Positions 50,336 to 62,400 of a DNA stretch of 64,000 bases are shown here, piece after piece. Under the pieces are notes generated by a model. It had not been told where the DNA came from. It worked only from the letters and a program-made list of their open reading frames with translations, and made no database searches. Made by a program: the position numbers and the translations under genes. Numbering within the stretch: the first letter of the stretch is position 1; the number at the start of each line of letters is the position of its first letter. This stretch comes from Centroberyx gerrardi (lineage: Eukaryota > Chordata > Actinopteri > Beryciformes > Berycidae): NCBI RefSeq assembly GCF_048128805.1, contig NC_136010.1, positions 16,733,980 through 16,797,979 on the forward strand, read 5' to 3'.

Positions 50336-50417
50336 TTTGTAATTGCACTGCATTGGCATCATTGGGGGAGAAAAACATAATTGTGTGAGGTCTTGAAATA
50401 CATCTCATGTGTGTTGT

Positions 50418-51834
50418 CTACTTGGGTCTGTAGCCGGCCTGGAGGAACCAGTGGTAGGCAGAGAGGACGCTGGGTGTGAGCTCCTGTTCCACCTGGAAGC
50501 CTTTCTGAGGATAGTCCCGGATTCTCTCGACCACGCCTGGATAATATAGGACAAGAAAATAAAAAAACAGCACATGTGCAGAATAGCAAAAGCTTAAAGC
50601 AGTCAATATCGAGCAGACACACAGCAGTGGTGTTGAAAGAGTGATAGAAAGTACCAAGCATGTAAGAGATGAGATCCAAGGCTGTGCCCACAGTGGGGTG
50701 GGGGTATGCGGAGATGTCCATCTGGGGAGAGGTCACGATAGCGCGTGTGAGCTCCACCTGCTCAGGCCACTGACACAGGAAGGTAGCATAAACCCGGCGC
50801 TCCATGAAGGGCTGCTGCACCAGGATCACTCTGGAGGCTGTGGTGGAAGTGAGAAACACATAAGTAGTATCAGTGGAATAGACAAAACAATCTAAATGTT
50901 GATAAAACAGCTTTGATGGCTCAGTGGGTAAGTGTTCATGTTTGTGAAGTTTCATGAGATAATCATTATAACCAGGAAAGAGGTTCAGTGTACCTGAACC
51001 TGCTGCCCGCTTGTTTCTCAGAAATGCTATAATCATAGAAATGGCTACAGATGTCCCACCTGGGATGTTGTTCTCCTTAAGGACTCTGTGGGAGAAGCGA
51101 ATATTCTCCCCAGTGTTGGTGGCCTCAGTCTCCAACAAGATGTTCCTCCTGGGAACCCCCATCCTCAGCGCCACCTCCAGAAAAACATCAGCCTCTCGTC
51201 TGGTCCACACACCTATTTGAAATATGCACGGCTGATTACTGATATAAATATAAAACTGGATGGAAACTAATAGGTGTGTGTGGCAGAGAGAGAGAAAGAG
51301 ACAACAAGAAAGCAAGAAAGCAAGAAAAAACCATGAGTATGCCCTTGCTGACCTGCAGTCTGCTTGCCCAGGTAGCCAGTGAAGAGCAGCCATGGAGCCC
51401 ATCCCTCCAAGAAGAGAGCAGCTGACCTCTCAGCAACACGCAGGTCATGGCAACCCAGGCCAATTATCACATCACTCTGAGAACAAACAGTATGTACTGT
51501 CACGCCTAATAACAAATGGGTCATAATGTCATTTTGAGCAATTATTATCATATAAGGAGGATATTGAGCAGTATAATGACAATTATGATATCTGCATTAT
51601 CTACGATGTCAGTTTTATAATGAGTTTTACGTTGTTATAACATAAGTGAAATGGCTAATAGATGTGATGACAATTTCAAGGGAGAAGTTCTTAGATGTAT
51701 TTGATGATATAAATGATCATACAACAGTTCATCACATATTACAAGTACATAGTACACCTTGCCTTTTCCAGAAGCTGATGCAGACGTAGGTAGTCCCATA
51801 GGATTCTGGCCCTTTTCTCACTCTGATTGTCCAT
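50418..51834 (-). CDS. DUF218 / SanA-YdcF-like protein (5 coding exons, 216 aa)
   Basis: Exons on the - strand in order: 51834-51763, 51476-51353, 51212-51060, 50837-50655, 50536-50418; total 651 nt with matching phases. The protein has the DUF218 pattern: VIIGLGCHDLRVAERSAAL near the start, GVWTRREADVFLEVA, LETEATNTGENIRFS (the family E-x-x-A-x-NT-x-EN motif) and VILVQQPFMERR. Bacterial relatives (SanA, YdcF, ElyC) act in envelope functions, and YdcF binds S-adenosylmethionine; the vertebrate role is unknown. Similar fish proteins are, as I recall, named SCO4629-like. No signal peptide or membrane helix is seen. Intron 1 needs a GC donor (GAAAAG|GCAAGG) to keep frame. The start Met is the first in the exon, but the frame is open upstream to the acceptor, so another 5' exon is possible. 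Confidence 0.85.
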
Positions 51835-53930
51835 TCCTCTCACATGCTGAGCTGTGGAGAGAGGGAGCGGACTTCAAAACATGAGCCAGAGCACAAACAA
51901 AAAGAGCACAAAAAGCCATGTTTTCATAAACATGAAGCCACGCTCAGAACAACTTTCTCAAGCACAAATGACACCCTGCCAGTGACCTTAAATGTGTAAG
52001 AGAGGAAGCAGTCATCCTAACTTCAGTGAAGCTAGCTTACATCAGTCATGTATCAGGGTCCACTGACACAGAAAATGTGACACAGCAGCCTCCATAACAA
52101 CACTGGCCTCAGGCAGGTGGTTGATGTAGGCCGCCCTTTAAAAGAACAGGAGACTACAACAGTGGCCAGTTTCCACTCAGGCTTTCAACTCTATACCACA
52201 GCTCAGGCCATTTACTCCAGCGTTTCTAGTCCTTAACATCATCCGCATGCCATTTGTCCCGAGGATGAAAACTTCCTTTCTCCCTCTCAACTCCTCCATC
52301 CACTCCAATGCTTTTCATCTCTTCCTCCCACAGTTTGATGAATGCTTCCTTTAACCAGAATGCATTATGCAGCTCTGATGACTAGTCATGAGAAAAGGCC
52401 CACTGACTGTACATTTCTACTACTACAGCAAATTTTCATGATTAGATGAATCTAATTGGCTAAGGCCTTATCATTTATTTTTTGATTGGCTAGAATTTTT
52501 TTTATTCCTCTGCTTTACTCCGCTTTGATCGCTTATCTGAGCACAGCATTGCTGCATAGAGTCAAATAGTCAAATCCATCACATCACATGACTTGAACTG
52601 TCACTGTGAAACCAGGTTCAGGTTTTACTTCTGGCCTGATTCAAACTACGAAATACACAAATATATTTGCAAAGCATTTTTCTCAATGAAGTGACGTCAC
52701 ATATTAAAGTGTATCATCAGTGTATCATCCTTAAAAATGGTGACCCTGCTCTTACTTGCTACTCAAAATCAAGTTAGCAGCAGCAGCAGTACCCAGTATA
52801 AACATCCATCACCTGCTGAACACACAAGCAACAGTGTCATGGGGTCAGAGGTCAGTTGACCCTCACGCTACTCCTGGTGTTGTTTTTCAGCCTCCAAACA
52901 AACAAAAACACCCCTCAGCAATCCAGAAACAGAATGGGATCAGTTTGCTCCTGCTTTGCGAATCTACCAGATTCCTTTATTCTTTTAAATAAGGTCTGTT
53001 GCTCACCACTATTCCTCCAATCAGCATGATTTGTTTCTCTTGCCTGGGTTAAATTATAGCTGACAGTGAATTAATGGAAGGGAAAAAGTACTGTGACATC
53101 ACAACAGCTCCCTGATATAATCAGCCTTAATTACCTTCAGTGCTCCCTGGCTATATTGACCACAGATCAGATTTTTTTTTCTGGGTTTGATATTAACCCA
53201 AAAACTGTTCAATTAATGAGGTAATGCAAGTTATTCTTAAAGATGAAGGATGCACACCCTCTGCTGGTTCATTTTGGAATTATGTTTACTCTCATTTATT
53301 GGGTAAAGTTTGTGTCCTAAGTAATCAGTCAGAACATGTAAAATTATAACATTTGGCATAGTGATACACAACAGTCTAACAAAAGTTAGAGACTGGGAGC
53401 TTGTGTATTTTTTTTTACGCGTCTGTTTTGTCACTGTTCCTTTACAAGGGGTTTTTGGACAGACACTGAAAACATTATCAATGAATGTATTAGATGTGGT
53501 GTCTTCCTTGTCAATCCACAGTCCCCACATTGTCTTCATAGTCATTGCTAAATATATCATATATAAATGTAAAATATCCTTCAATCTTTATTTTTACAGT
53601 TTAAAAGTTACGGTATTCATCTTGATACATTGACTTTCTAAGGCTTTCTACTAATACTAAATTCCTGAATTTCCCCAAGGGGATCAATAAAGTTCTATCT
53701 TATCTTAAAGTACTCAAAATTTAGAAATTTAAGGTTTTCTTTTAACCTGTAATCTGCGGTCCTTTTGCCTTGTCAAAACTCTGTACTGCATATTGTTTTG
53801 TGTAAATTGTATTAAAAACTTTCAATGAATCTCAAAAATACTTTCAATGTATAACATGTATCAAACATTATGCTACAAATCACAATAAACTAATAAAAAA
53901 ATATACAAACTGCCAATGTTTTCAAATAAA
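51835..53930. other. Intergenic stretch between the DUF218 gene and mtg2
   Basis: No gene recognised. It should contain the DUF218 gene promoter and any non-coding first exon. A fish retroposon-type 3' tail (CCCCAAGGGGATCAATAAAG, 53677 to 53700) is present near the right side. Otherwise the stretch holds ordinary A/T-rich sequence. Confidence 0.5.
53660..53706 (+). mobile_element. Retroposon 3' tail remnant
   Basis: GAATTTCCCCAAGGGGATCA followed by ATAAAGTTCTATCTTATCTTA is the 3' end commonly seen on fish LINE/SINE copies with (ATCT)-type tails. Nothing else of the element is recognisable. Confidence 0.5.
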
Positions 53931-53936
53931 TTTATT
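53931..53936 (-). promoter_or_regulatory. mtg2: mtg2 poly(A) signal
   Basis: AATAAA on the - strand about 88 nt after the mtg2 stop codon, the usual spacing for a short 3' UTR. Confidence 0.6.
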
Positions 53937-54023
53937 AAACAATTTAAATACATTTCATATGTTACAGTAACACAAATATACTTACAAACCACAGAACATT
54001 ATGAGTTGAGGAAACTGTTTTTA

Positions 54024-56352
54024 CTACCACCTGGTGGTTGTGCCTGCCCCGCTGCCTTCTCCCTGGAGGTATCCATCATACAGCTCTCTGAGGTGCAGGA
54101 CGAGCTCCTCTGTGTTCTGTCCTGTGAGAGCCGACAGGGGGATGACCCTCTGGGTGACGTGGCTCTTTAGGGTCTCTAGCTTCCCCCGGGCCTCTGGCAG
54201 GTCCATTTTGTTGGCGATGATGGCGTGAGGCCGGTGGGACAGACCGCGCTCATACTGTTCTAGTTCGTAGCGCAGGTGCTGCAGCTGGGTCCAAGGTTCT
54301 GGAGCAGACAGGTCCAGAACGAAGAGCAGGAACCGACAGCGCTCTATGTGTCGCAGGAAAGAGACGCCCAGGCCGCGGTTCTGATGAGCCCCACGGATGA
54401 TGCCCGGGATGTCAGCCACTGGACAGAGCGAGGGGAACAGAATATTTACAAAACGGGACAAGAATATCGATTTTCTAATGTGTTGTAGAAGATGCCCTTG
54501 CATTACAGTGTATGTAAGAAAACAGCAATATACATCACAATACAAATTATGCAGTGCATGATTGTCTTTATCCTTTACAAAATCAGTGTGCTGTATCACA
54601 GTTGGCCTAAAATCAACTACCTGCTACTTGCTCATGATCCCTGTACTTAACAATGCCCACATGTGGGTTGAGTGTTGTAAAAGGGTAGGCAGCTACAGCA
54701 GGCTTGGCATTGGAGATGGCCCTCAACAACGATGATTTCCCTGCGTTTGGAAATCCAACCTGACGTGGTAGAGAAAAAAAAATCAATTCATTACTTTTAC
54801 AATACATCTACCAATATCAAGTGCTTTTGCAGTGCTGAATGCACCAATACACTTAAATACACCATTATGCCAATGCTCTTTCATAACATAAGCTTAAAGT
54901 GATGTTTAAACTTGGAGTACTTTGGGTTGTAGTAGCTTCCTGACCATGATATAAGTCCGAAAATCGTTAGTCATCTTTATCAGTTTCTCCTGTCCTGTGA
55001 TTCATGAGAGGAGAATGGAGCTGTTCTTTTTTCTCTCTGTTCAGAACGATGACTGACGATTTTCGGGCTTATATCATAGCCAGGAAGCTACAATAACCCA
55101 AGGTACTCCCTAGTTCAACATTTTCCTTTTTCCTCACCAGTCCAGCATGGGCCATGGTGCGTAGCTCTAGCTGGAGGACCCTCTCCTGGCCCTTAATTCC
55201 TGGGGTGGCTGACATCGGGGCACGGTTCTCGTTGGACAGAAAGAATCGGTTCCCCTTCCCCCCGGCCCCTCCAAATACAGCCAGATACTCCTGGCCGTGC
55301 TCAGAAAGGTCCACTACTGTCTTGCCCTGCTCCTTCACCACGGTGCCTAATGGTACCTTTGCGAAGGGAAAAATATCAGAGCGTCAGATCAGGCACCAGG
55401 TTTTACATGTAGTAAAAATATGACAGAACTGTTTGTAGGTTAGATTCCATCCGTAAGCGAATGTATGGACTCACAAAAATGTAGGTTGAGCTGCCATTCC
55501 GACCGTAACAGTTCTTGTTGCCCCCAGATTGCCCATCCTCTCCCTTGTAAACCGGAGCTACTTGCGCCAATGATTTGACAAGCCGGTTAACTGAAAGCAC
55601 GCAAATAAGGGATACAGATGGAAACACCTTGTGGCATGATGCAGGCAGCATGGAGCCTAATCATATTGAGACTCTGTCATTGACTATGTTGACATGAAAC
55701 CTTTCAACAGCACTGATTTCCTCACAAAAGTCCAGCTACTTTCCAGCAGCAGCCTGCATTTCAACATAATGAGTGTGTACATAGGATGGCTAAGTTGTAC
55801 AACACATGGTAAACAGACCAGTGTCAGTCTCAGCACACAATCGCTTACCTTTAATGATGATGTTTCCCCCATCACCTCCATTCCCTCCATCTGGTCCGCC
55901 CCACTCTTTCCGGGGCTCACTGTGAAAGGTGCTGGCTCCTTTACCACCTGACCCGGCCACCAGCTTCACATGGCGATGGTCAACAAAGTAACGGGTCTAT
56001 GGGGCCACAACAAAATATAATGTTATACAGTTGGCTTCATTAGTTTTCAGAATCAAGCAACTCTGATTGGTGGTGGAATATATGGTATGATGAACATAGC
56101 TTACACACATACCAGTTTCTTTTCAGACATTTCTTTCTTGTGGTTTCCTCGGACCTTGGCGCCCCGCGTGCAGGTAGTGCTGACATCTCTGACACCGCCG
56201 GCGGCTTTCCGTCTCCACGCCGCTGATGACACTGGAGAACTACCGTGGCTGAATAAGCTCAACTCATTCCTTCCTTGTCTAAATATGTATCCTAAAAGTA
56301 TGTCTGGACAAAGACACCTCGGGGCTTTAAACCTCGACAACGTTGTCAACAT
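54024..56352 (-). CDS. mtg2: Mitochondrial ribosome-associated GTPase 2, Obg family (6 coding exons, 418 aa)
   Basis: Exons on the - strand in order: 56352-56113, 55996-55849, 55590-55475, 55356-55138, 54759-54621, 54418-54024; 1257 nt with matching phases and GT-AG introns. MTG2 (GTPBP5, ObgH1) is a mitochondrial GTPase for assembly of the large mitoribosomal subunit. The first 80 residues are Arg/Ser-rich with no long acidic run, fitting a mitochondrial presequence. A glycine-rich Obg domain follows ([14 protein letters not shown] and FGGAGGKGN), then the GTPase domain: G1 GFPNAGKSS (243-251), switch YPFTT, G3 DIPG (290-293), G4 NKMD (357-360), G5 SAL (383-385). All G motifs are intact. Human MTG2 is about 406 aa, so length fits. 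It lies head-to-tail downstream of ss18l1 as in human. Confidence 0.95.
54900..55124. mobile_element. MITE with about 73-bp inverted repeats in an mtg2 intron
   Basis: The left arm (GGAGTACTTTGGGTTGTAGT, then AGCTTCCTGACCATGATATAAG and CCGAAAATCGTTAGTCATC) is mirrored by the right arm (GATGACTGACGATTTTCGGG up to CCCAAGGTACTCC) with a few mismatches. The loop is about 70 bp. Its right end lies only about 14 bp from the donor of exon 4. It has no coding frame. Confidence 0.8.
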
Positions 56353-57100
56353 TGTGACATTCAGCAGAATACGGTTATTATTCTAAAAGTAGCTAACGTC
56401 GATTTAGCAATGTGACCTCGACCGTTTGCCTCGACCCATGAACACATTGCGAGCAACGAGCAAACCGGGAATCTGTCAAGAAAGCGCTGAGACTGTAAAG
56501 TTATATCACTTTACGATGGACATCAATACCTAAAAACACAGAGCCAAACTAGAGTTAGGATAGGCATGTCCAACGGCATATATTCTACCTACTGCTAGCA
56601 CGCAGACTACAGCTAACTTTGTTTAGCTTCTGTAGTATCTCTGTGAGCGATGACAACTACGGAAAGTGAGAAGGGTCCGGTAAGAGTGCATTGAAAAGCG
56701 ATTTCGTATTCGCGTACCTTCACAACGCCTACGTTGTAGCAGTAGTCAGCAAGTGCGATGTTATGTCTTCACTTTACGGGTCTCTAAACACAATAATCAT
56801 GTCGGAAAGAATCGATTTACCCATAACATGTTTGCTTAATAAGACGTCTTAGGCCCATGTCTACTACGTTATTGTTTTGTAGTGTGTGTTCTTCTTAGGG
56901 GCAGAGATTAGCCTACAGGTTATAAGTATCCTACATAAAATTAGAAACCGCATGTTCTTTAGCAGTAACACACTAGCCTAAGATTGTATATTATATGTAG
57001 CCCAATTTTGCATACAACCTAGACTCTTATTGTTATTTGTGACTAATACTAGCACTTCTTTATTGAAATACACAAACCTCAGACAAAAGGTGAATGTCAG
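56353..57100 (-). promoter_or_regulatory. mtg2: mtg2 5' flank / promoter region
   Basis: Upstream of the mtg2 ATG the sequence becomes relatively rich in CpG (for example TCGACCGTTTGCCTCGACC and ATTCGCGTACC), consistent with a housekeeping promoter. No TATA box is evident. Nothing coding is seen. Confidence 0.4.
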
Positions 57101-57747
57101 TTTATTTTATATAATAAACAGTAACAAACAGCTGAAAAGAACAGGCAATGCAGTCTTACAGTAGATCAGCGGATAACATTCATATTGGACTATTCAGACC
57201 AAACCTGACTCTCTCTCTCTCCTTCTCCAACACACACACACACACACGCACACAAAACAAGGGCTACCACCCAGATCAATGATGACACACTATAAAGAAC
57301 TTGAAAACACTGTCGTACATATTCAATTCACAGCAAAATGAAACATTGATACAGATACTTTGTAACTTTGTAGAGTAGAGAAGCCTGTGATTGTCACTGT
57401 TGAGTGGCATATAGCTATTTAGCTGTTTGACAGCCAGGTATCCCCATCCTTGATTAACCCTGCGAAAACACTGCAACTATTGTGTTGCCCCCTCTGGGGT
57501 AAGTTGAGTTACTACAGTATCAACCATTCATATTCATAGTTATCACTGAGTTAATACACATTATTACCCCAAAGCTGGACCCTCACAATTATAGAATCCT
57601 TATTACAAATCATATTTCTGTGTAATAAACTGTGATTAGCATAATGACCAGAGGTGCTCTCTAAATAATTTGAAATAAAACATAATATCTGTCCATAGTG
57701 TACTTGATGATAGATAGATAGAGAGATAGATAGATAGATAGATAGAC

Positions 57748-57786
<39 letters not shown>

Positions 57787-59416
57787 AAGATAGATAGACA
57801 GACAGATAGACAGACAGTGTTAACAATTAACAAATTAATTAATTAATTAAATTAAGAACTAAATAAGGCAAGTGTGCTTGTAGGACATAGTCATATACAC
57901 TTGTCTTAAAATCGACACTATATCCCCTTTAACACTTGCCTTATTATTATCATTAAATATTTTTCCTCTAATACAGAAGATGATGATTAAAAGTTTTCAC
58001 TGAAAAAACAACACTGAAGTAAGCTTTATGTTTGCGAACAACCTTACATAATCTGTAAAATACATCACATAGAAAACACAGAAAATAAATTGCCAAAACA
58101 TAAAAACTCACTTGATACCTGCAACAAACATAATACTTAATGACATAAGATGAACAAACAACACAACCCTAGACTTTGCCATGTTTGTACGTGTAGAAAC
58201 TACAAAGAAAGGTATACAAGTCCACACTAATGAGAACCAACCCCAACATGACTGAGTGTATTGCACTTATTGAAGTAGAGGTGCAGGACACATTATACTG
58301 CTCTGTCCCTGTGTTACTTTGGCTTTTTGAGGATCATTTCTTAAAAAACTTAAAACTTCTTAAATCGCACTACAATAACAGAAAGCACACCGTCACTCTA
58401 AAATAAATTAAAGTGCAGACAAAGTGGCAAAGTGTAACAATATAAAATCATGACTGAATGGCATCAATATAGTGTGGCACCTCTTTATTCTGCACAATAA
58501 AGATTTGTGTGTGTGCAGAACAATGCCATGGAATAAAAAAAAAATTCAGTGACAAAATACTACCACTATATATGGTTATCATGGTCAATGACACACACTC
58601 CTACGTCCGGACCAGTCGGCTATCTATTGTGCCTATTACCTCAATAAGACATATGCAGATATTAAGACAGAGTGAAAACACAGAATGTTAGACCACACAG
58701 AAACACATCACAGCTTGACTAACACAGACAAACGTCCCTGATCAAGTCAGGTACAAGGACCAACATTTTCACCTTCATAAAAATTAATTTCCCTTACCAT
58801 GAGATATAACAGTGTCTCTACTAGGGATTAAAGCAAGAGCTGGACCTAGTCTATTAGATAAATATCAAGGAACGTTTCCTTTTGCCAAAAGTCTAATTTG
58901 CTTTTTTTTTATAGCCACAGTCTCACAAACCGAGGACCTGCTCTATGCACCCAATGAAGGAAAAACAAGGAAGAAGCTGGTAAAGAAAAACGATAAAGAA
59001 GAGGGACGGGATAAGGATTCAAAGGCAAACAGAGATAAAAGGAAAAGGAAGATAAGGATATACAGAGGCAAGGTGCTGAGGCATAACTAATGACTTTGCA
59101 ATTCATTTAAATAGTACCCTATTATCCATATGAAAGGTTTGCATTAACTGTCTTTATTCTAAACGCACCCTGACTCTCCGCAGGGTGGCCTTTAGCCCTC
59201 GCACACCTTCAGCTACGACCCTGTAGTGAGCGAAACGGAGGAGGAAAGCATCATATTTGACCAGATTATTTATTCTTAGCTAGAAGGACGATGAACAAGA
59301 GGGTAATCTAAATCTGATGCAGCCAGGTCTTGTAATCCACAGCACAACACTGTTGAGTGGCATTCCCAGAACCATTCCTTCATCGTTTTCATCCAACAGG
59401 AAAACAAAGTGATACT
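57101..59416 (-). other. ss18l1: ss18l1 3' UTR and downstream flank
   Basis: On the - strand, AATAAA occurs at 59274-59269, about 145 nt after the ss18l1 stop, and at other places down to about 57105. The true transcript end cannot be fixed. The stretch holds a GATA array (57710 to 57805) and a short TTAA-type repeat (57835 to 57852). Frames here carry no domain. Confidence 0.4.
57710..57815. repeat. GATA tetranucleotide repeat
   Basis: About 20 GATA units with scattered GACA interruptions. Frames over it read as Leu-Ser-Ile-Tyr repeats on the - strand and are not genes. Confidence 0.95.
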
Positions 59417-62400
59417 TTATTGCTGATAGTTTCCATACTGACCCTGCAAGGTAAAAAGATCATTTACATTGTAAGTTTAGATTGCGTTTTATACAGAATA
59501 TTGTTCACTTCGGTGTTTATATTGTAAGATAGTGCAGTAAAGTACAAAAGTATCCTTGTAAATCTAGATTACCCACCATTTTCTACACATAACCACATTC
59601 AGGACTTTTTTATGTGTAAGTAACTACCTTATAAACTCAGTAAACATGATAACAATGTATTGTAATTGAGAAAATAAAAAGTACCCAATGCTTTATAACT
59701 TGAGCTGCTGCAATTGAGGGTTTTGAGGGTGATGCAAAGGGGCTAGTACAATCTGGCTCCTTATGTATGTATTTTTGAGGCCCCAACTACTTACAGAGTG
59801 CACTGCAGTTGTGTGCCCTATTATGTGCTGTACTATTTCAACAAGTTTTTGTTTGGAAAAAGAAAACAACGATTATCAGTACTACTTGGCACCAGAAATG
59901 TCCATGGCAGAAAGCCATGGATGCGGGTACTACAAGAATGTATAAAAAAAAATCAAAGAGGTTCAAAAGCCTTTTTTCACATATGTTAAATGGATGTTGG
60001 CCTGTAACACAAACCAAAGTTCAGAGAAATCTGAGAAAGTATGATCTAATGTGCTGCACCTGTTCGTAGGCGTAGGGTCTCTGCGTCTGTGCTGCAGGGC
60101 CTCCCTGGGAGGAGCGGTACGAGCCGTACTGCTGGCCTTGACCCTGCTGGTACTGAGAATACTGTGTGGAGCCACCCTGGCCAGGCCCTGGAGGGAGATG
60201 GTACAGTGAATTTATGTGTGTGTGTGTGTCTTTGTGTGAATGTGGATTTATGTGAGTCGTCCTAACCGTATCCCTGTGGCTGTCCGCTGTAGCCCTGTTG
60301 AGAAGAGTACTGCTGCTGGCTGAAGGGCTGCTGCTGGCCAGAGCCCTGCTGATACTGAGCCTGCTGCTGACTGTACTGAGAGTTACCTGCAGGGAAACAC
60401 AAACAGGTATAGAGCCAACTATTAATGCTGTCAATTAGGTCACGTTCACACTACAGGTGTGAACTACATGTGACACAGATCTGATTTTTTCAGAGCAGTG
60501 TGAACACCAAAAAACACACAGAATCTGATCTTTTTCATTCTGATTTGGGTCACATTCATATGTGGTCCTAGATCTGATACATATCTGATATGCAGTTGCG
60601 GAGATTACTGTCGTCGCCACTCTGCATTGGTGCACTTCAGAAAAAGATGGGGGATAGCAGCAACGATGGAAGTCAAAAGGCAAATATTCCTTAAAATTAA
60701 CGCTTGGACCGCAACTTCACCAGCTTCCATCATGTACTGTCTCGCAAATATGACGTAATTTGTTGTTGTTCATTTGCGCATGCGGGTCATTTCATGGTAG
60801 ATGTCTGTTCATGTGTCACTTTTCAAACATGAATGAGAACAGTTAAGAAAAAAAAATTGGATCTGAGCAAAAAATCGGAATTGAGTATTAAGGCCTGTAA
60901 TTTGAACGTAGCCTTGGCGATACACTTTAGTTTCTATTGGAAGCACATGGACAAACAAACACATGGTTCTAGATTAAAAAATAAATTAACAAATAAAACC
61001 AATGACAATCAATTGATTTAAGGGTAATTGGTACCTCCTTCATAGTAGTGTTGTGAAGATTCATCGAAGGATCTCTCGTAGCCTTGCTCTCCATATGAAG
61101 ACTGTTGATATGAGTACTCTCCATGACCTGAAGAGAACAGGATTCAACACATGCAAACACAACTCTGCAAAGATAGCAAAACCCACTTACATACAGAACA
61201 GAGATTATTCCTCTCACAGTTTGAAGCAGACACATTCATAATACATGTGCAACGACAAAATGACAAGCACAAACAACATTTGCCAGGCTTCTCACTTAAT
61301 TATGAACTCAGAACACACAAAGCACAAACACCCTGCCTGGAAGTAGTTTGCGCTCTGTCCTCAACAAACTGCTACAACACTTTCTGAAATCTGAAATTTC
61401 GGCACACCAAAGGGGACAGTATGGACACAGACAAACTGGGAGGAAACAGAATTGAGACCAACGTCAGCCCCTTGCAAATTCTCTTTTTCAATACTTTTCA
61501 ACTCCCACAACGAGGGAAAGAAAGACCAAGACTGAGAGGAAAAGAGTTGAAGCTTTAGCGCTGTGGTAAATCTGGCTCAGGCCTGTGGGATGGTGCTGAG
61601 AGGAAAATGGCATGTACATGAGTGCATGATCTGTGAAATGCGTTTGTGTGTTTGAGAGCTGTGTGTATAAAGTTTAAGGCTGTGCATGATTACCATCAGG
61701 GTAATACTGCTGGTTTATGGGCTCGTTGGAGCTCTGAGTGTGTCCATACTGCTCTCCGTAGAACTCGTCTTGTCCCATGTACTGCTGTGCAGATCCTGCA
61801 AGACAGGCGACACCACGATTGGTTAAACAGGTGGTTGGACTAATTGGCCGCTGTGTTGGTAACTGAAGGGGGCTGGGCCAGGACACTCGGGCAATTGGAT
61901 AGCCAGAAGCTGTGTTTGTGTGTGCATGTGTGTGTTGAATGTGTGTCTGAATGTGTATTAAAAAAAACAAAGTAGAGGAGAGGTAAAAGGCTGTAATGGA
62001 TGATACCATGGACACCTTTCCTGTGATTCCTTATTTAGTGAAGAAGCAACAAAAATGATAGAGTGAAAGAATTAACATGAGAGTTACAATTTGGTTTAGA
62101 ACTAATGCTCAAATGATGTCTAGTTTCACTCACTGACTGATGATGTTTTGCCATGGAAAAGCAAAAAAATTCTGAAGGAAGCCATTTCAGGCTAACCCAA
62201 ATTTTTGGAGACGCTCATTAAACTGGAGCAATGAATAATTCCATGAAAATGATATGAAATGTAATTTTGAGGAGAAAATGAAGATTACAGAAAGCCAATT
62301 ATCAGGGAGAATCTGATCTCTGCTCGGTGGTGGTGTGCAGAAACTCCAGATTCCACTCCTTCCCTTTACAGTCTGTCTGACAAACTCAGGAAAATGACAA

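Larger units (their letters stand above)
48741..50340 (+). pseudogene. cdh26: Collapsed third cdh26-like copy
   Basis: Three separated pieces match copy 2 in order and orientation. First, 48806 to about 48950 matches exon 1 and intron 1 (CAATGCTGGTAAGG against GATGCTGGTAAGG, then GGTTTTTAAAA), but the start codon is changed (ATATGG to AAACGG). Second, 49580 to 49745 matches exon 6 with its acceptor and donor at roughly 96% outside gaps, but lacks about 19 nt and has a 1-nt insertion. Third, 50187 to 50340 matches the 3' UTR. The exons for all other cadherin repeats, the membrane helix and the tail are absent, so it cannot encode a cadherin. Confidence 0.8.

Noticed and set aside
50359-51402. 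A 347-aa open frame on the - strand as one long exon
   Set aside because: It covers true exons of the DUF218 gene but also reads through introns with clear splice sites, and reads exon 2 and the last exon out of frame. The spliced model is better.
57551-57833. Leu-Ser-Ile-Tyr repeat frames
   Set aside because: They are translations of the GATA repeat.
58812-59090. A 92-aa Lys-rich frame as a gene
   Set aside because: It lies in the ss18l1 3' flank, has no recognisable domain, and its basic part reflects A-rich sequence.
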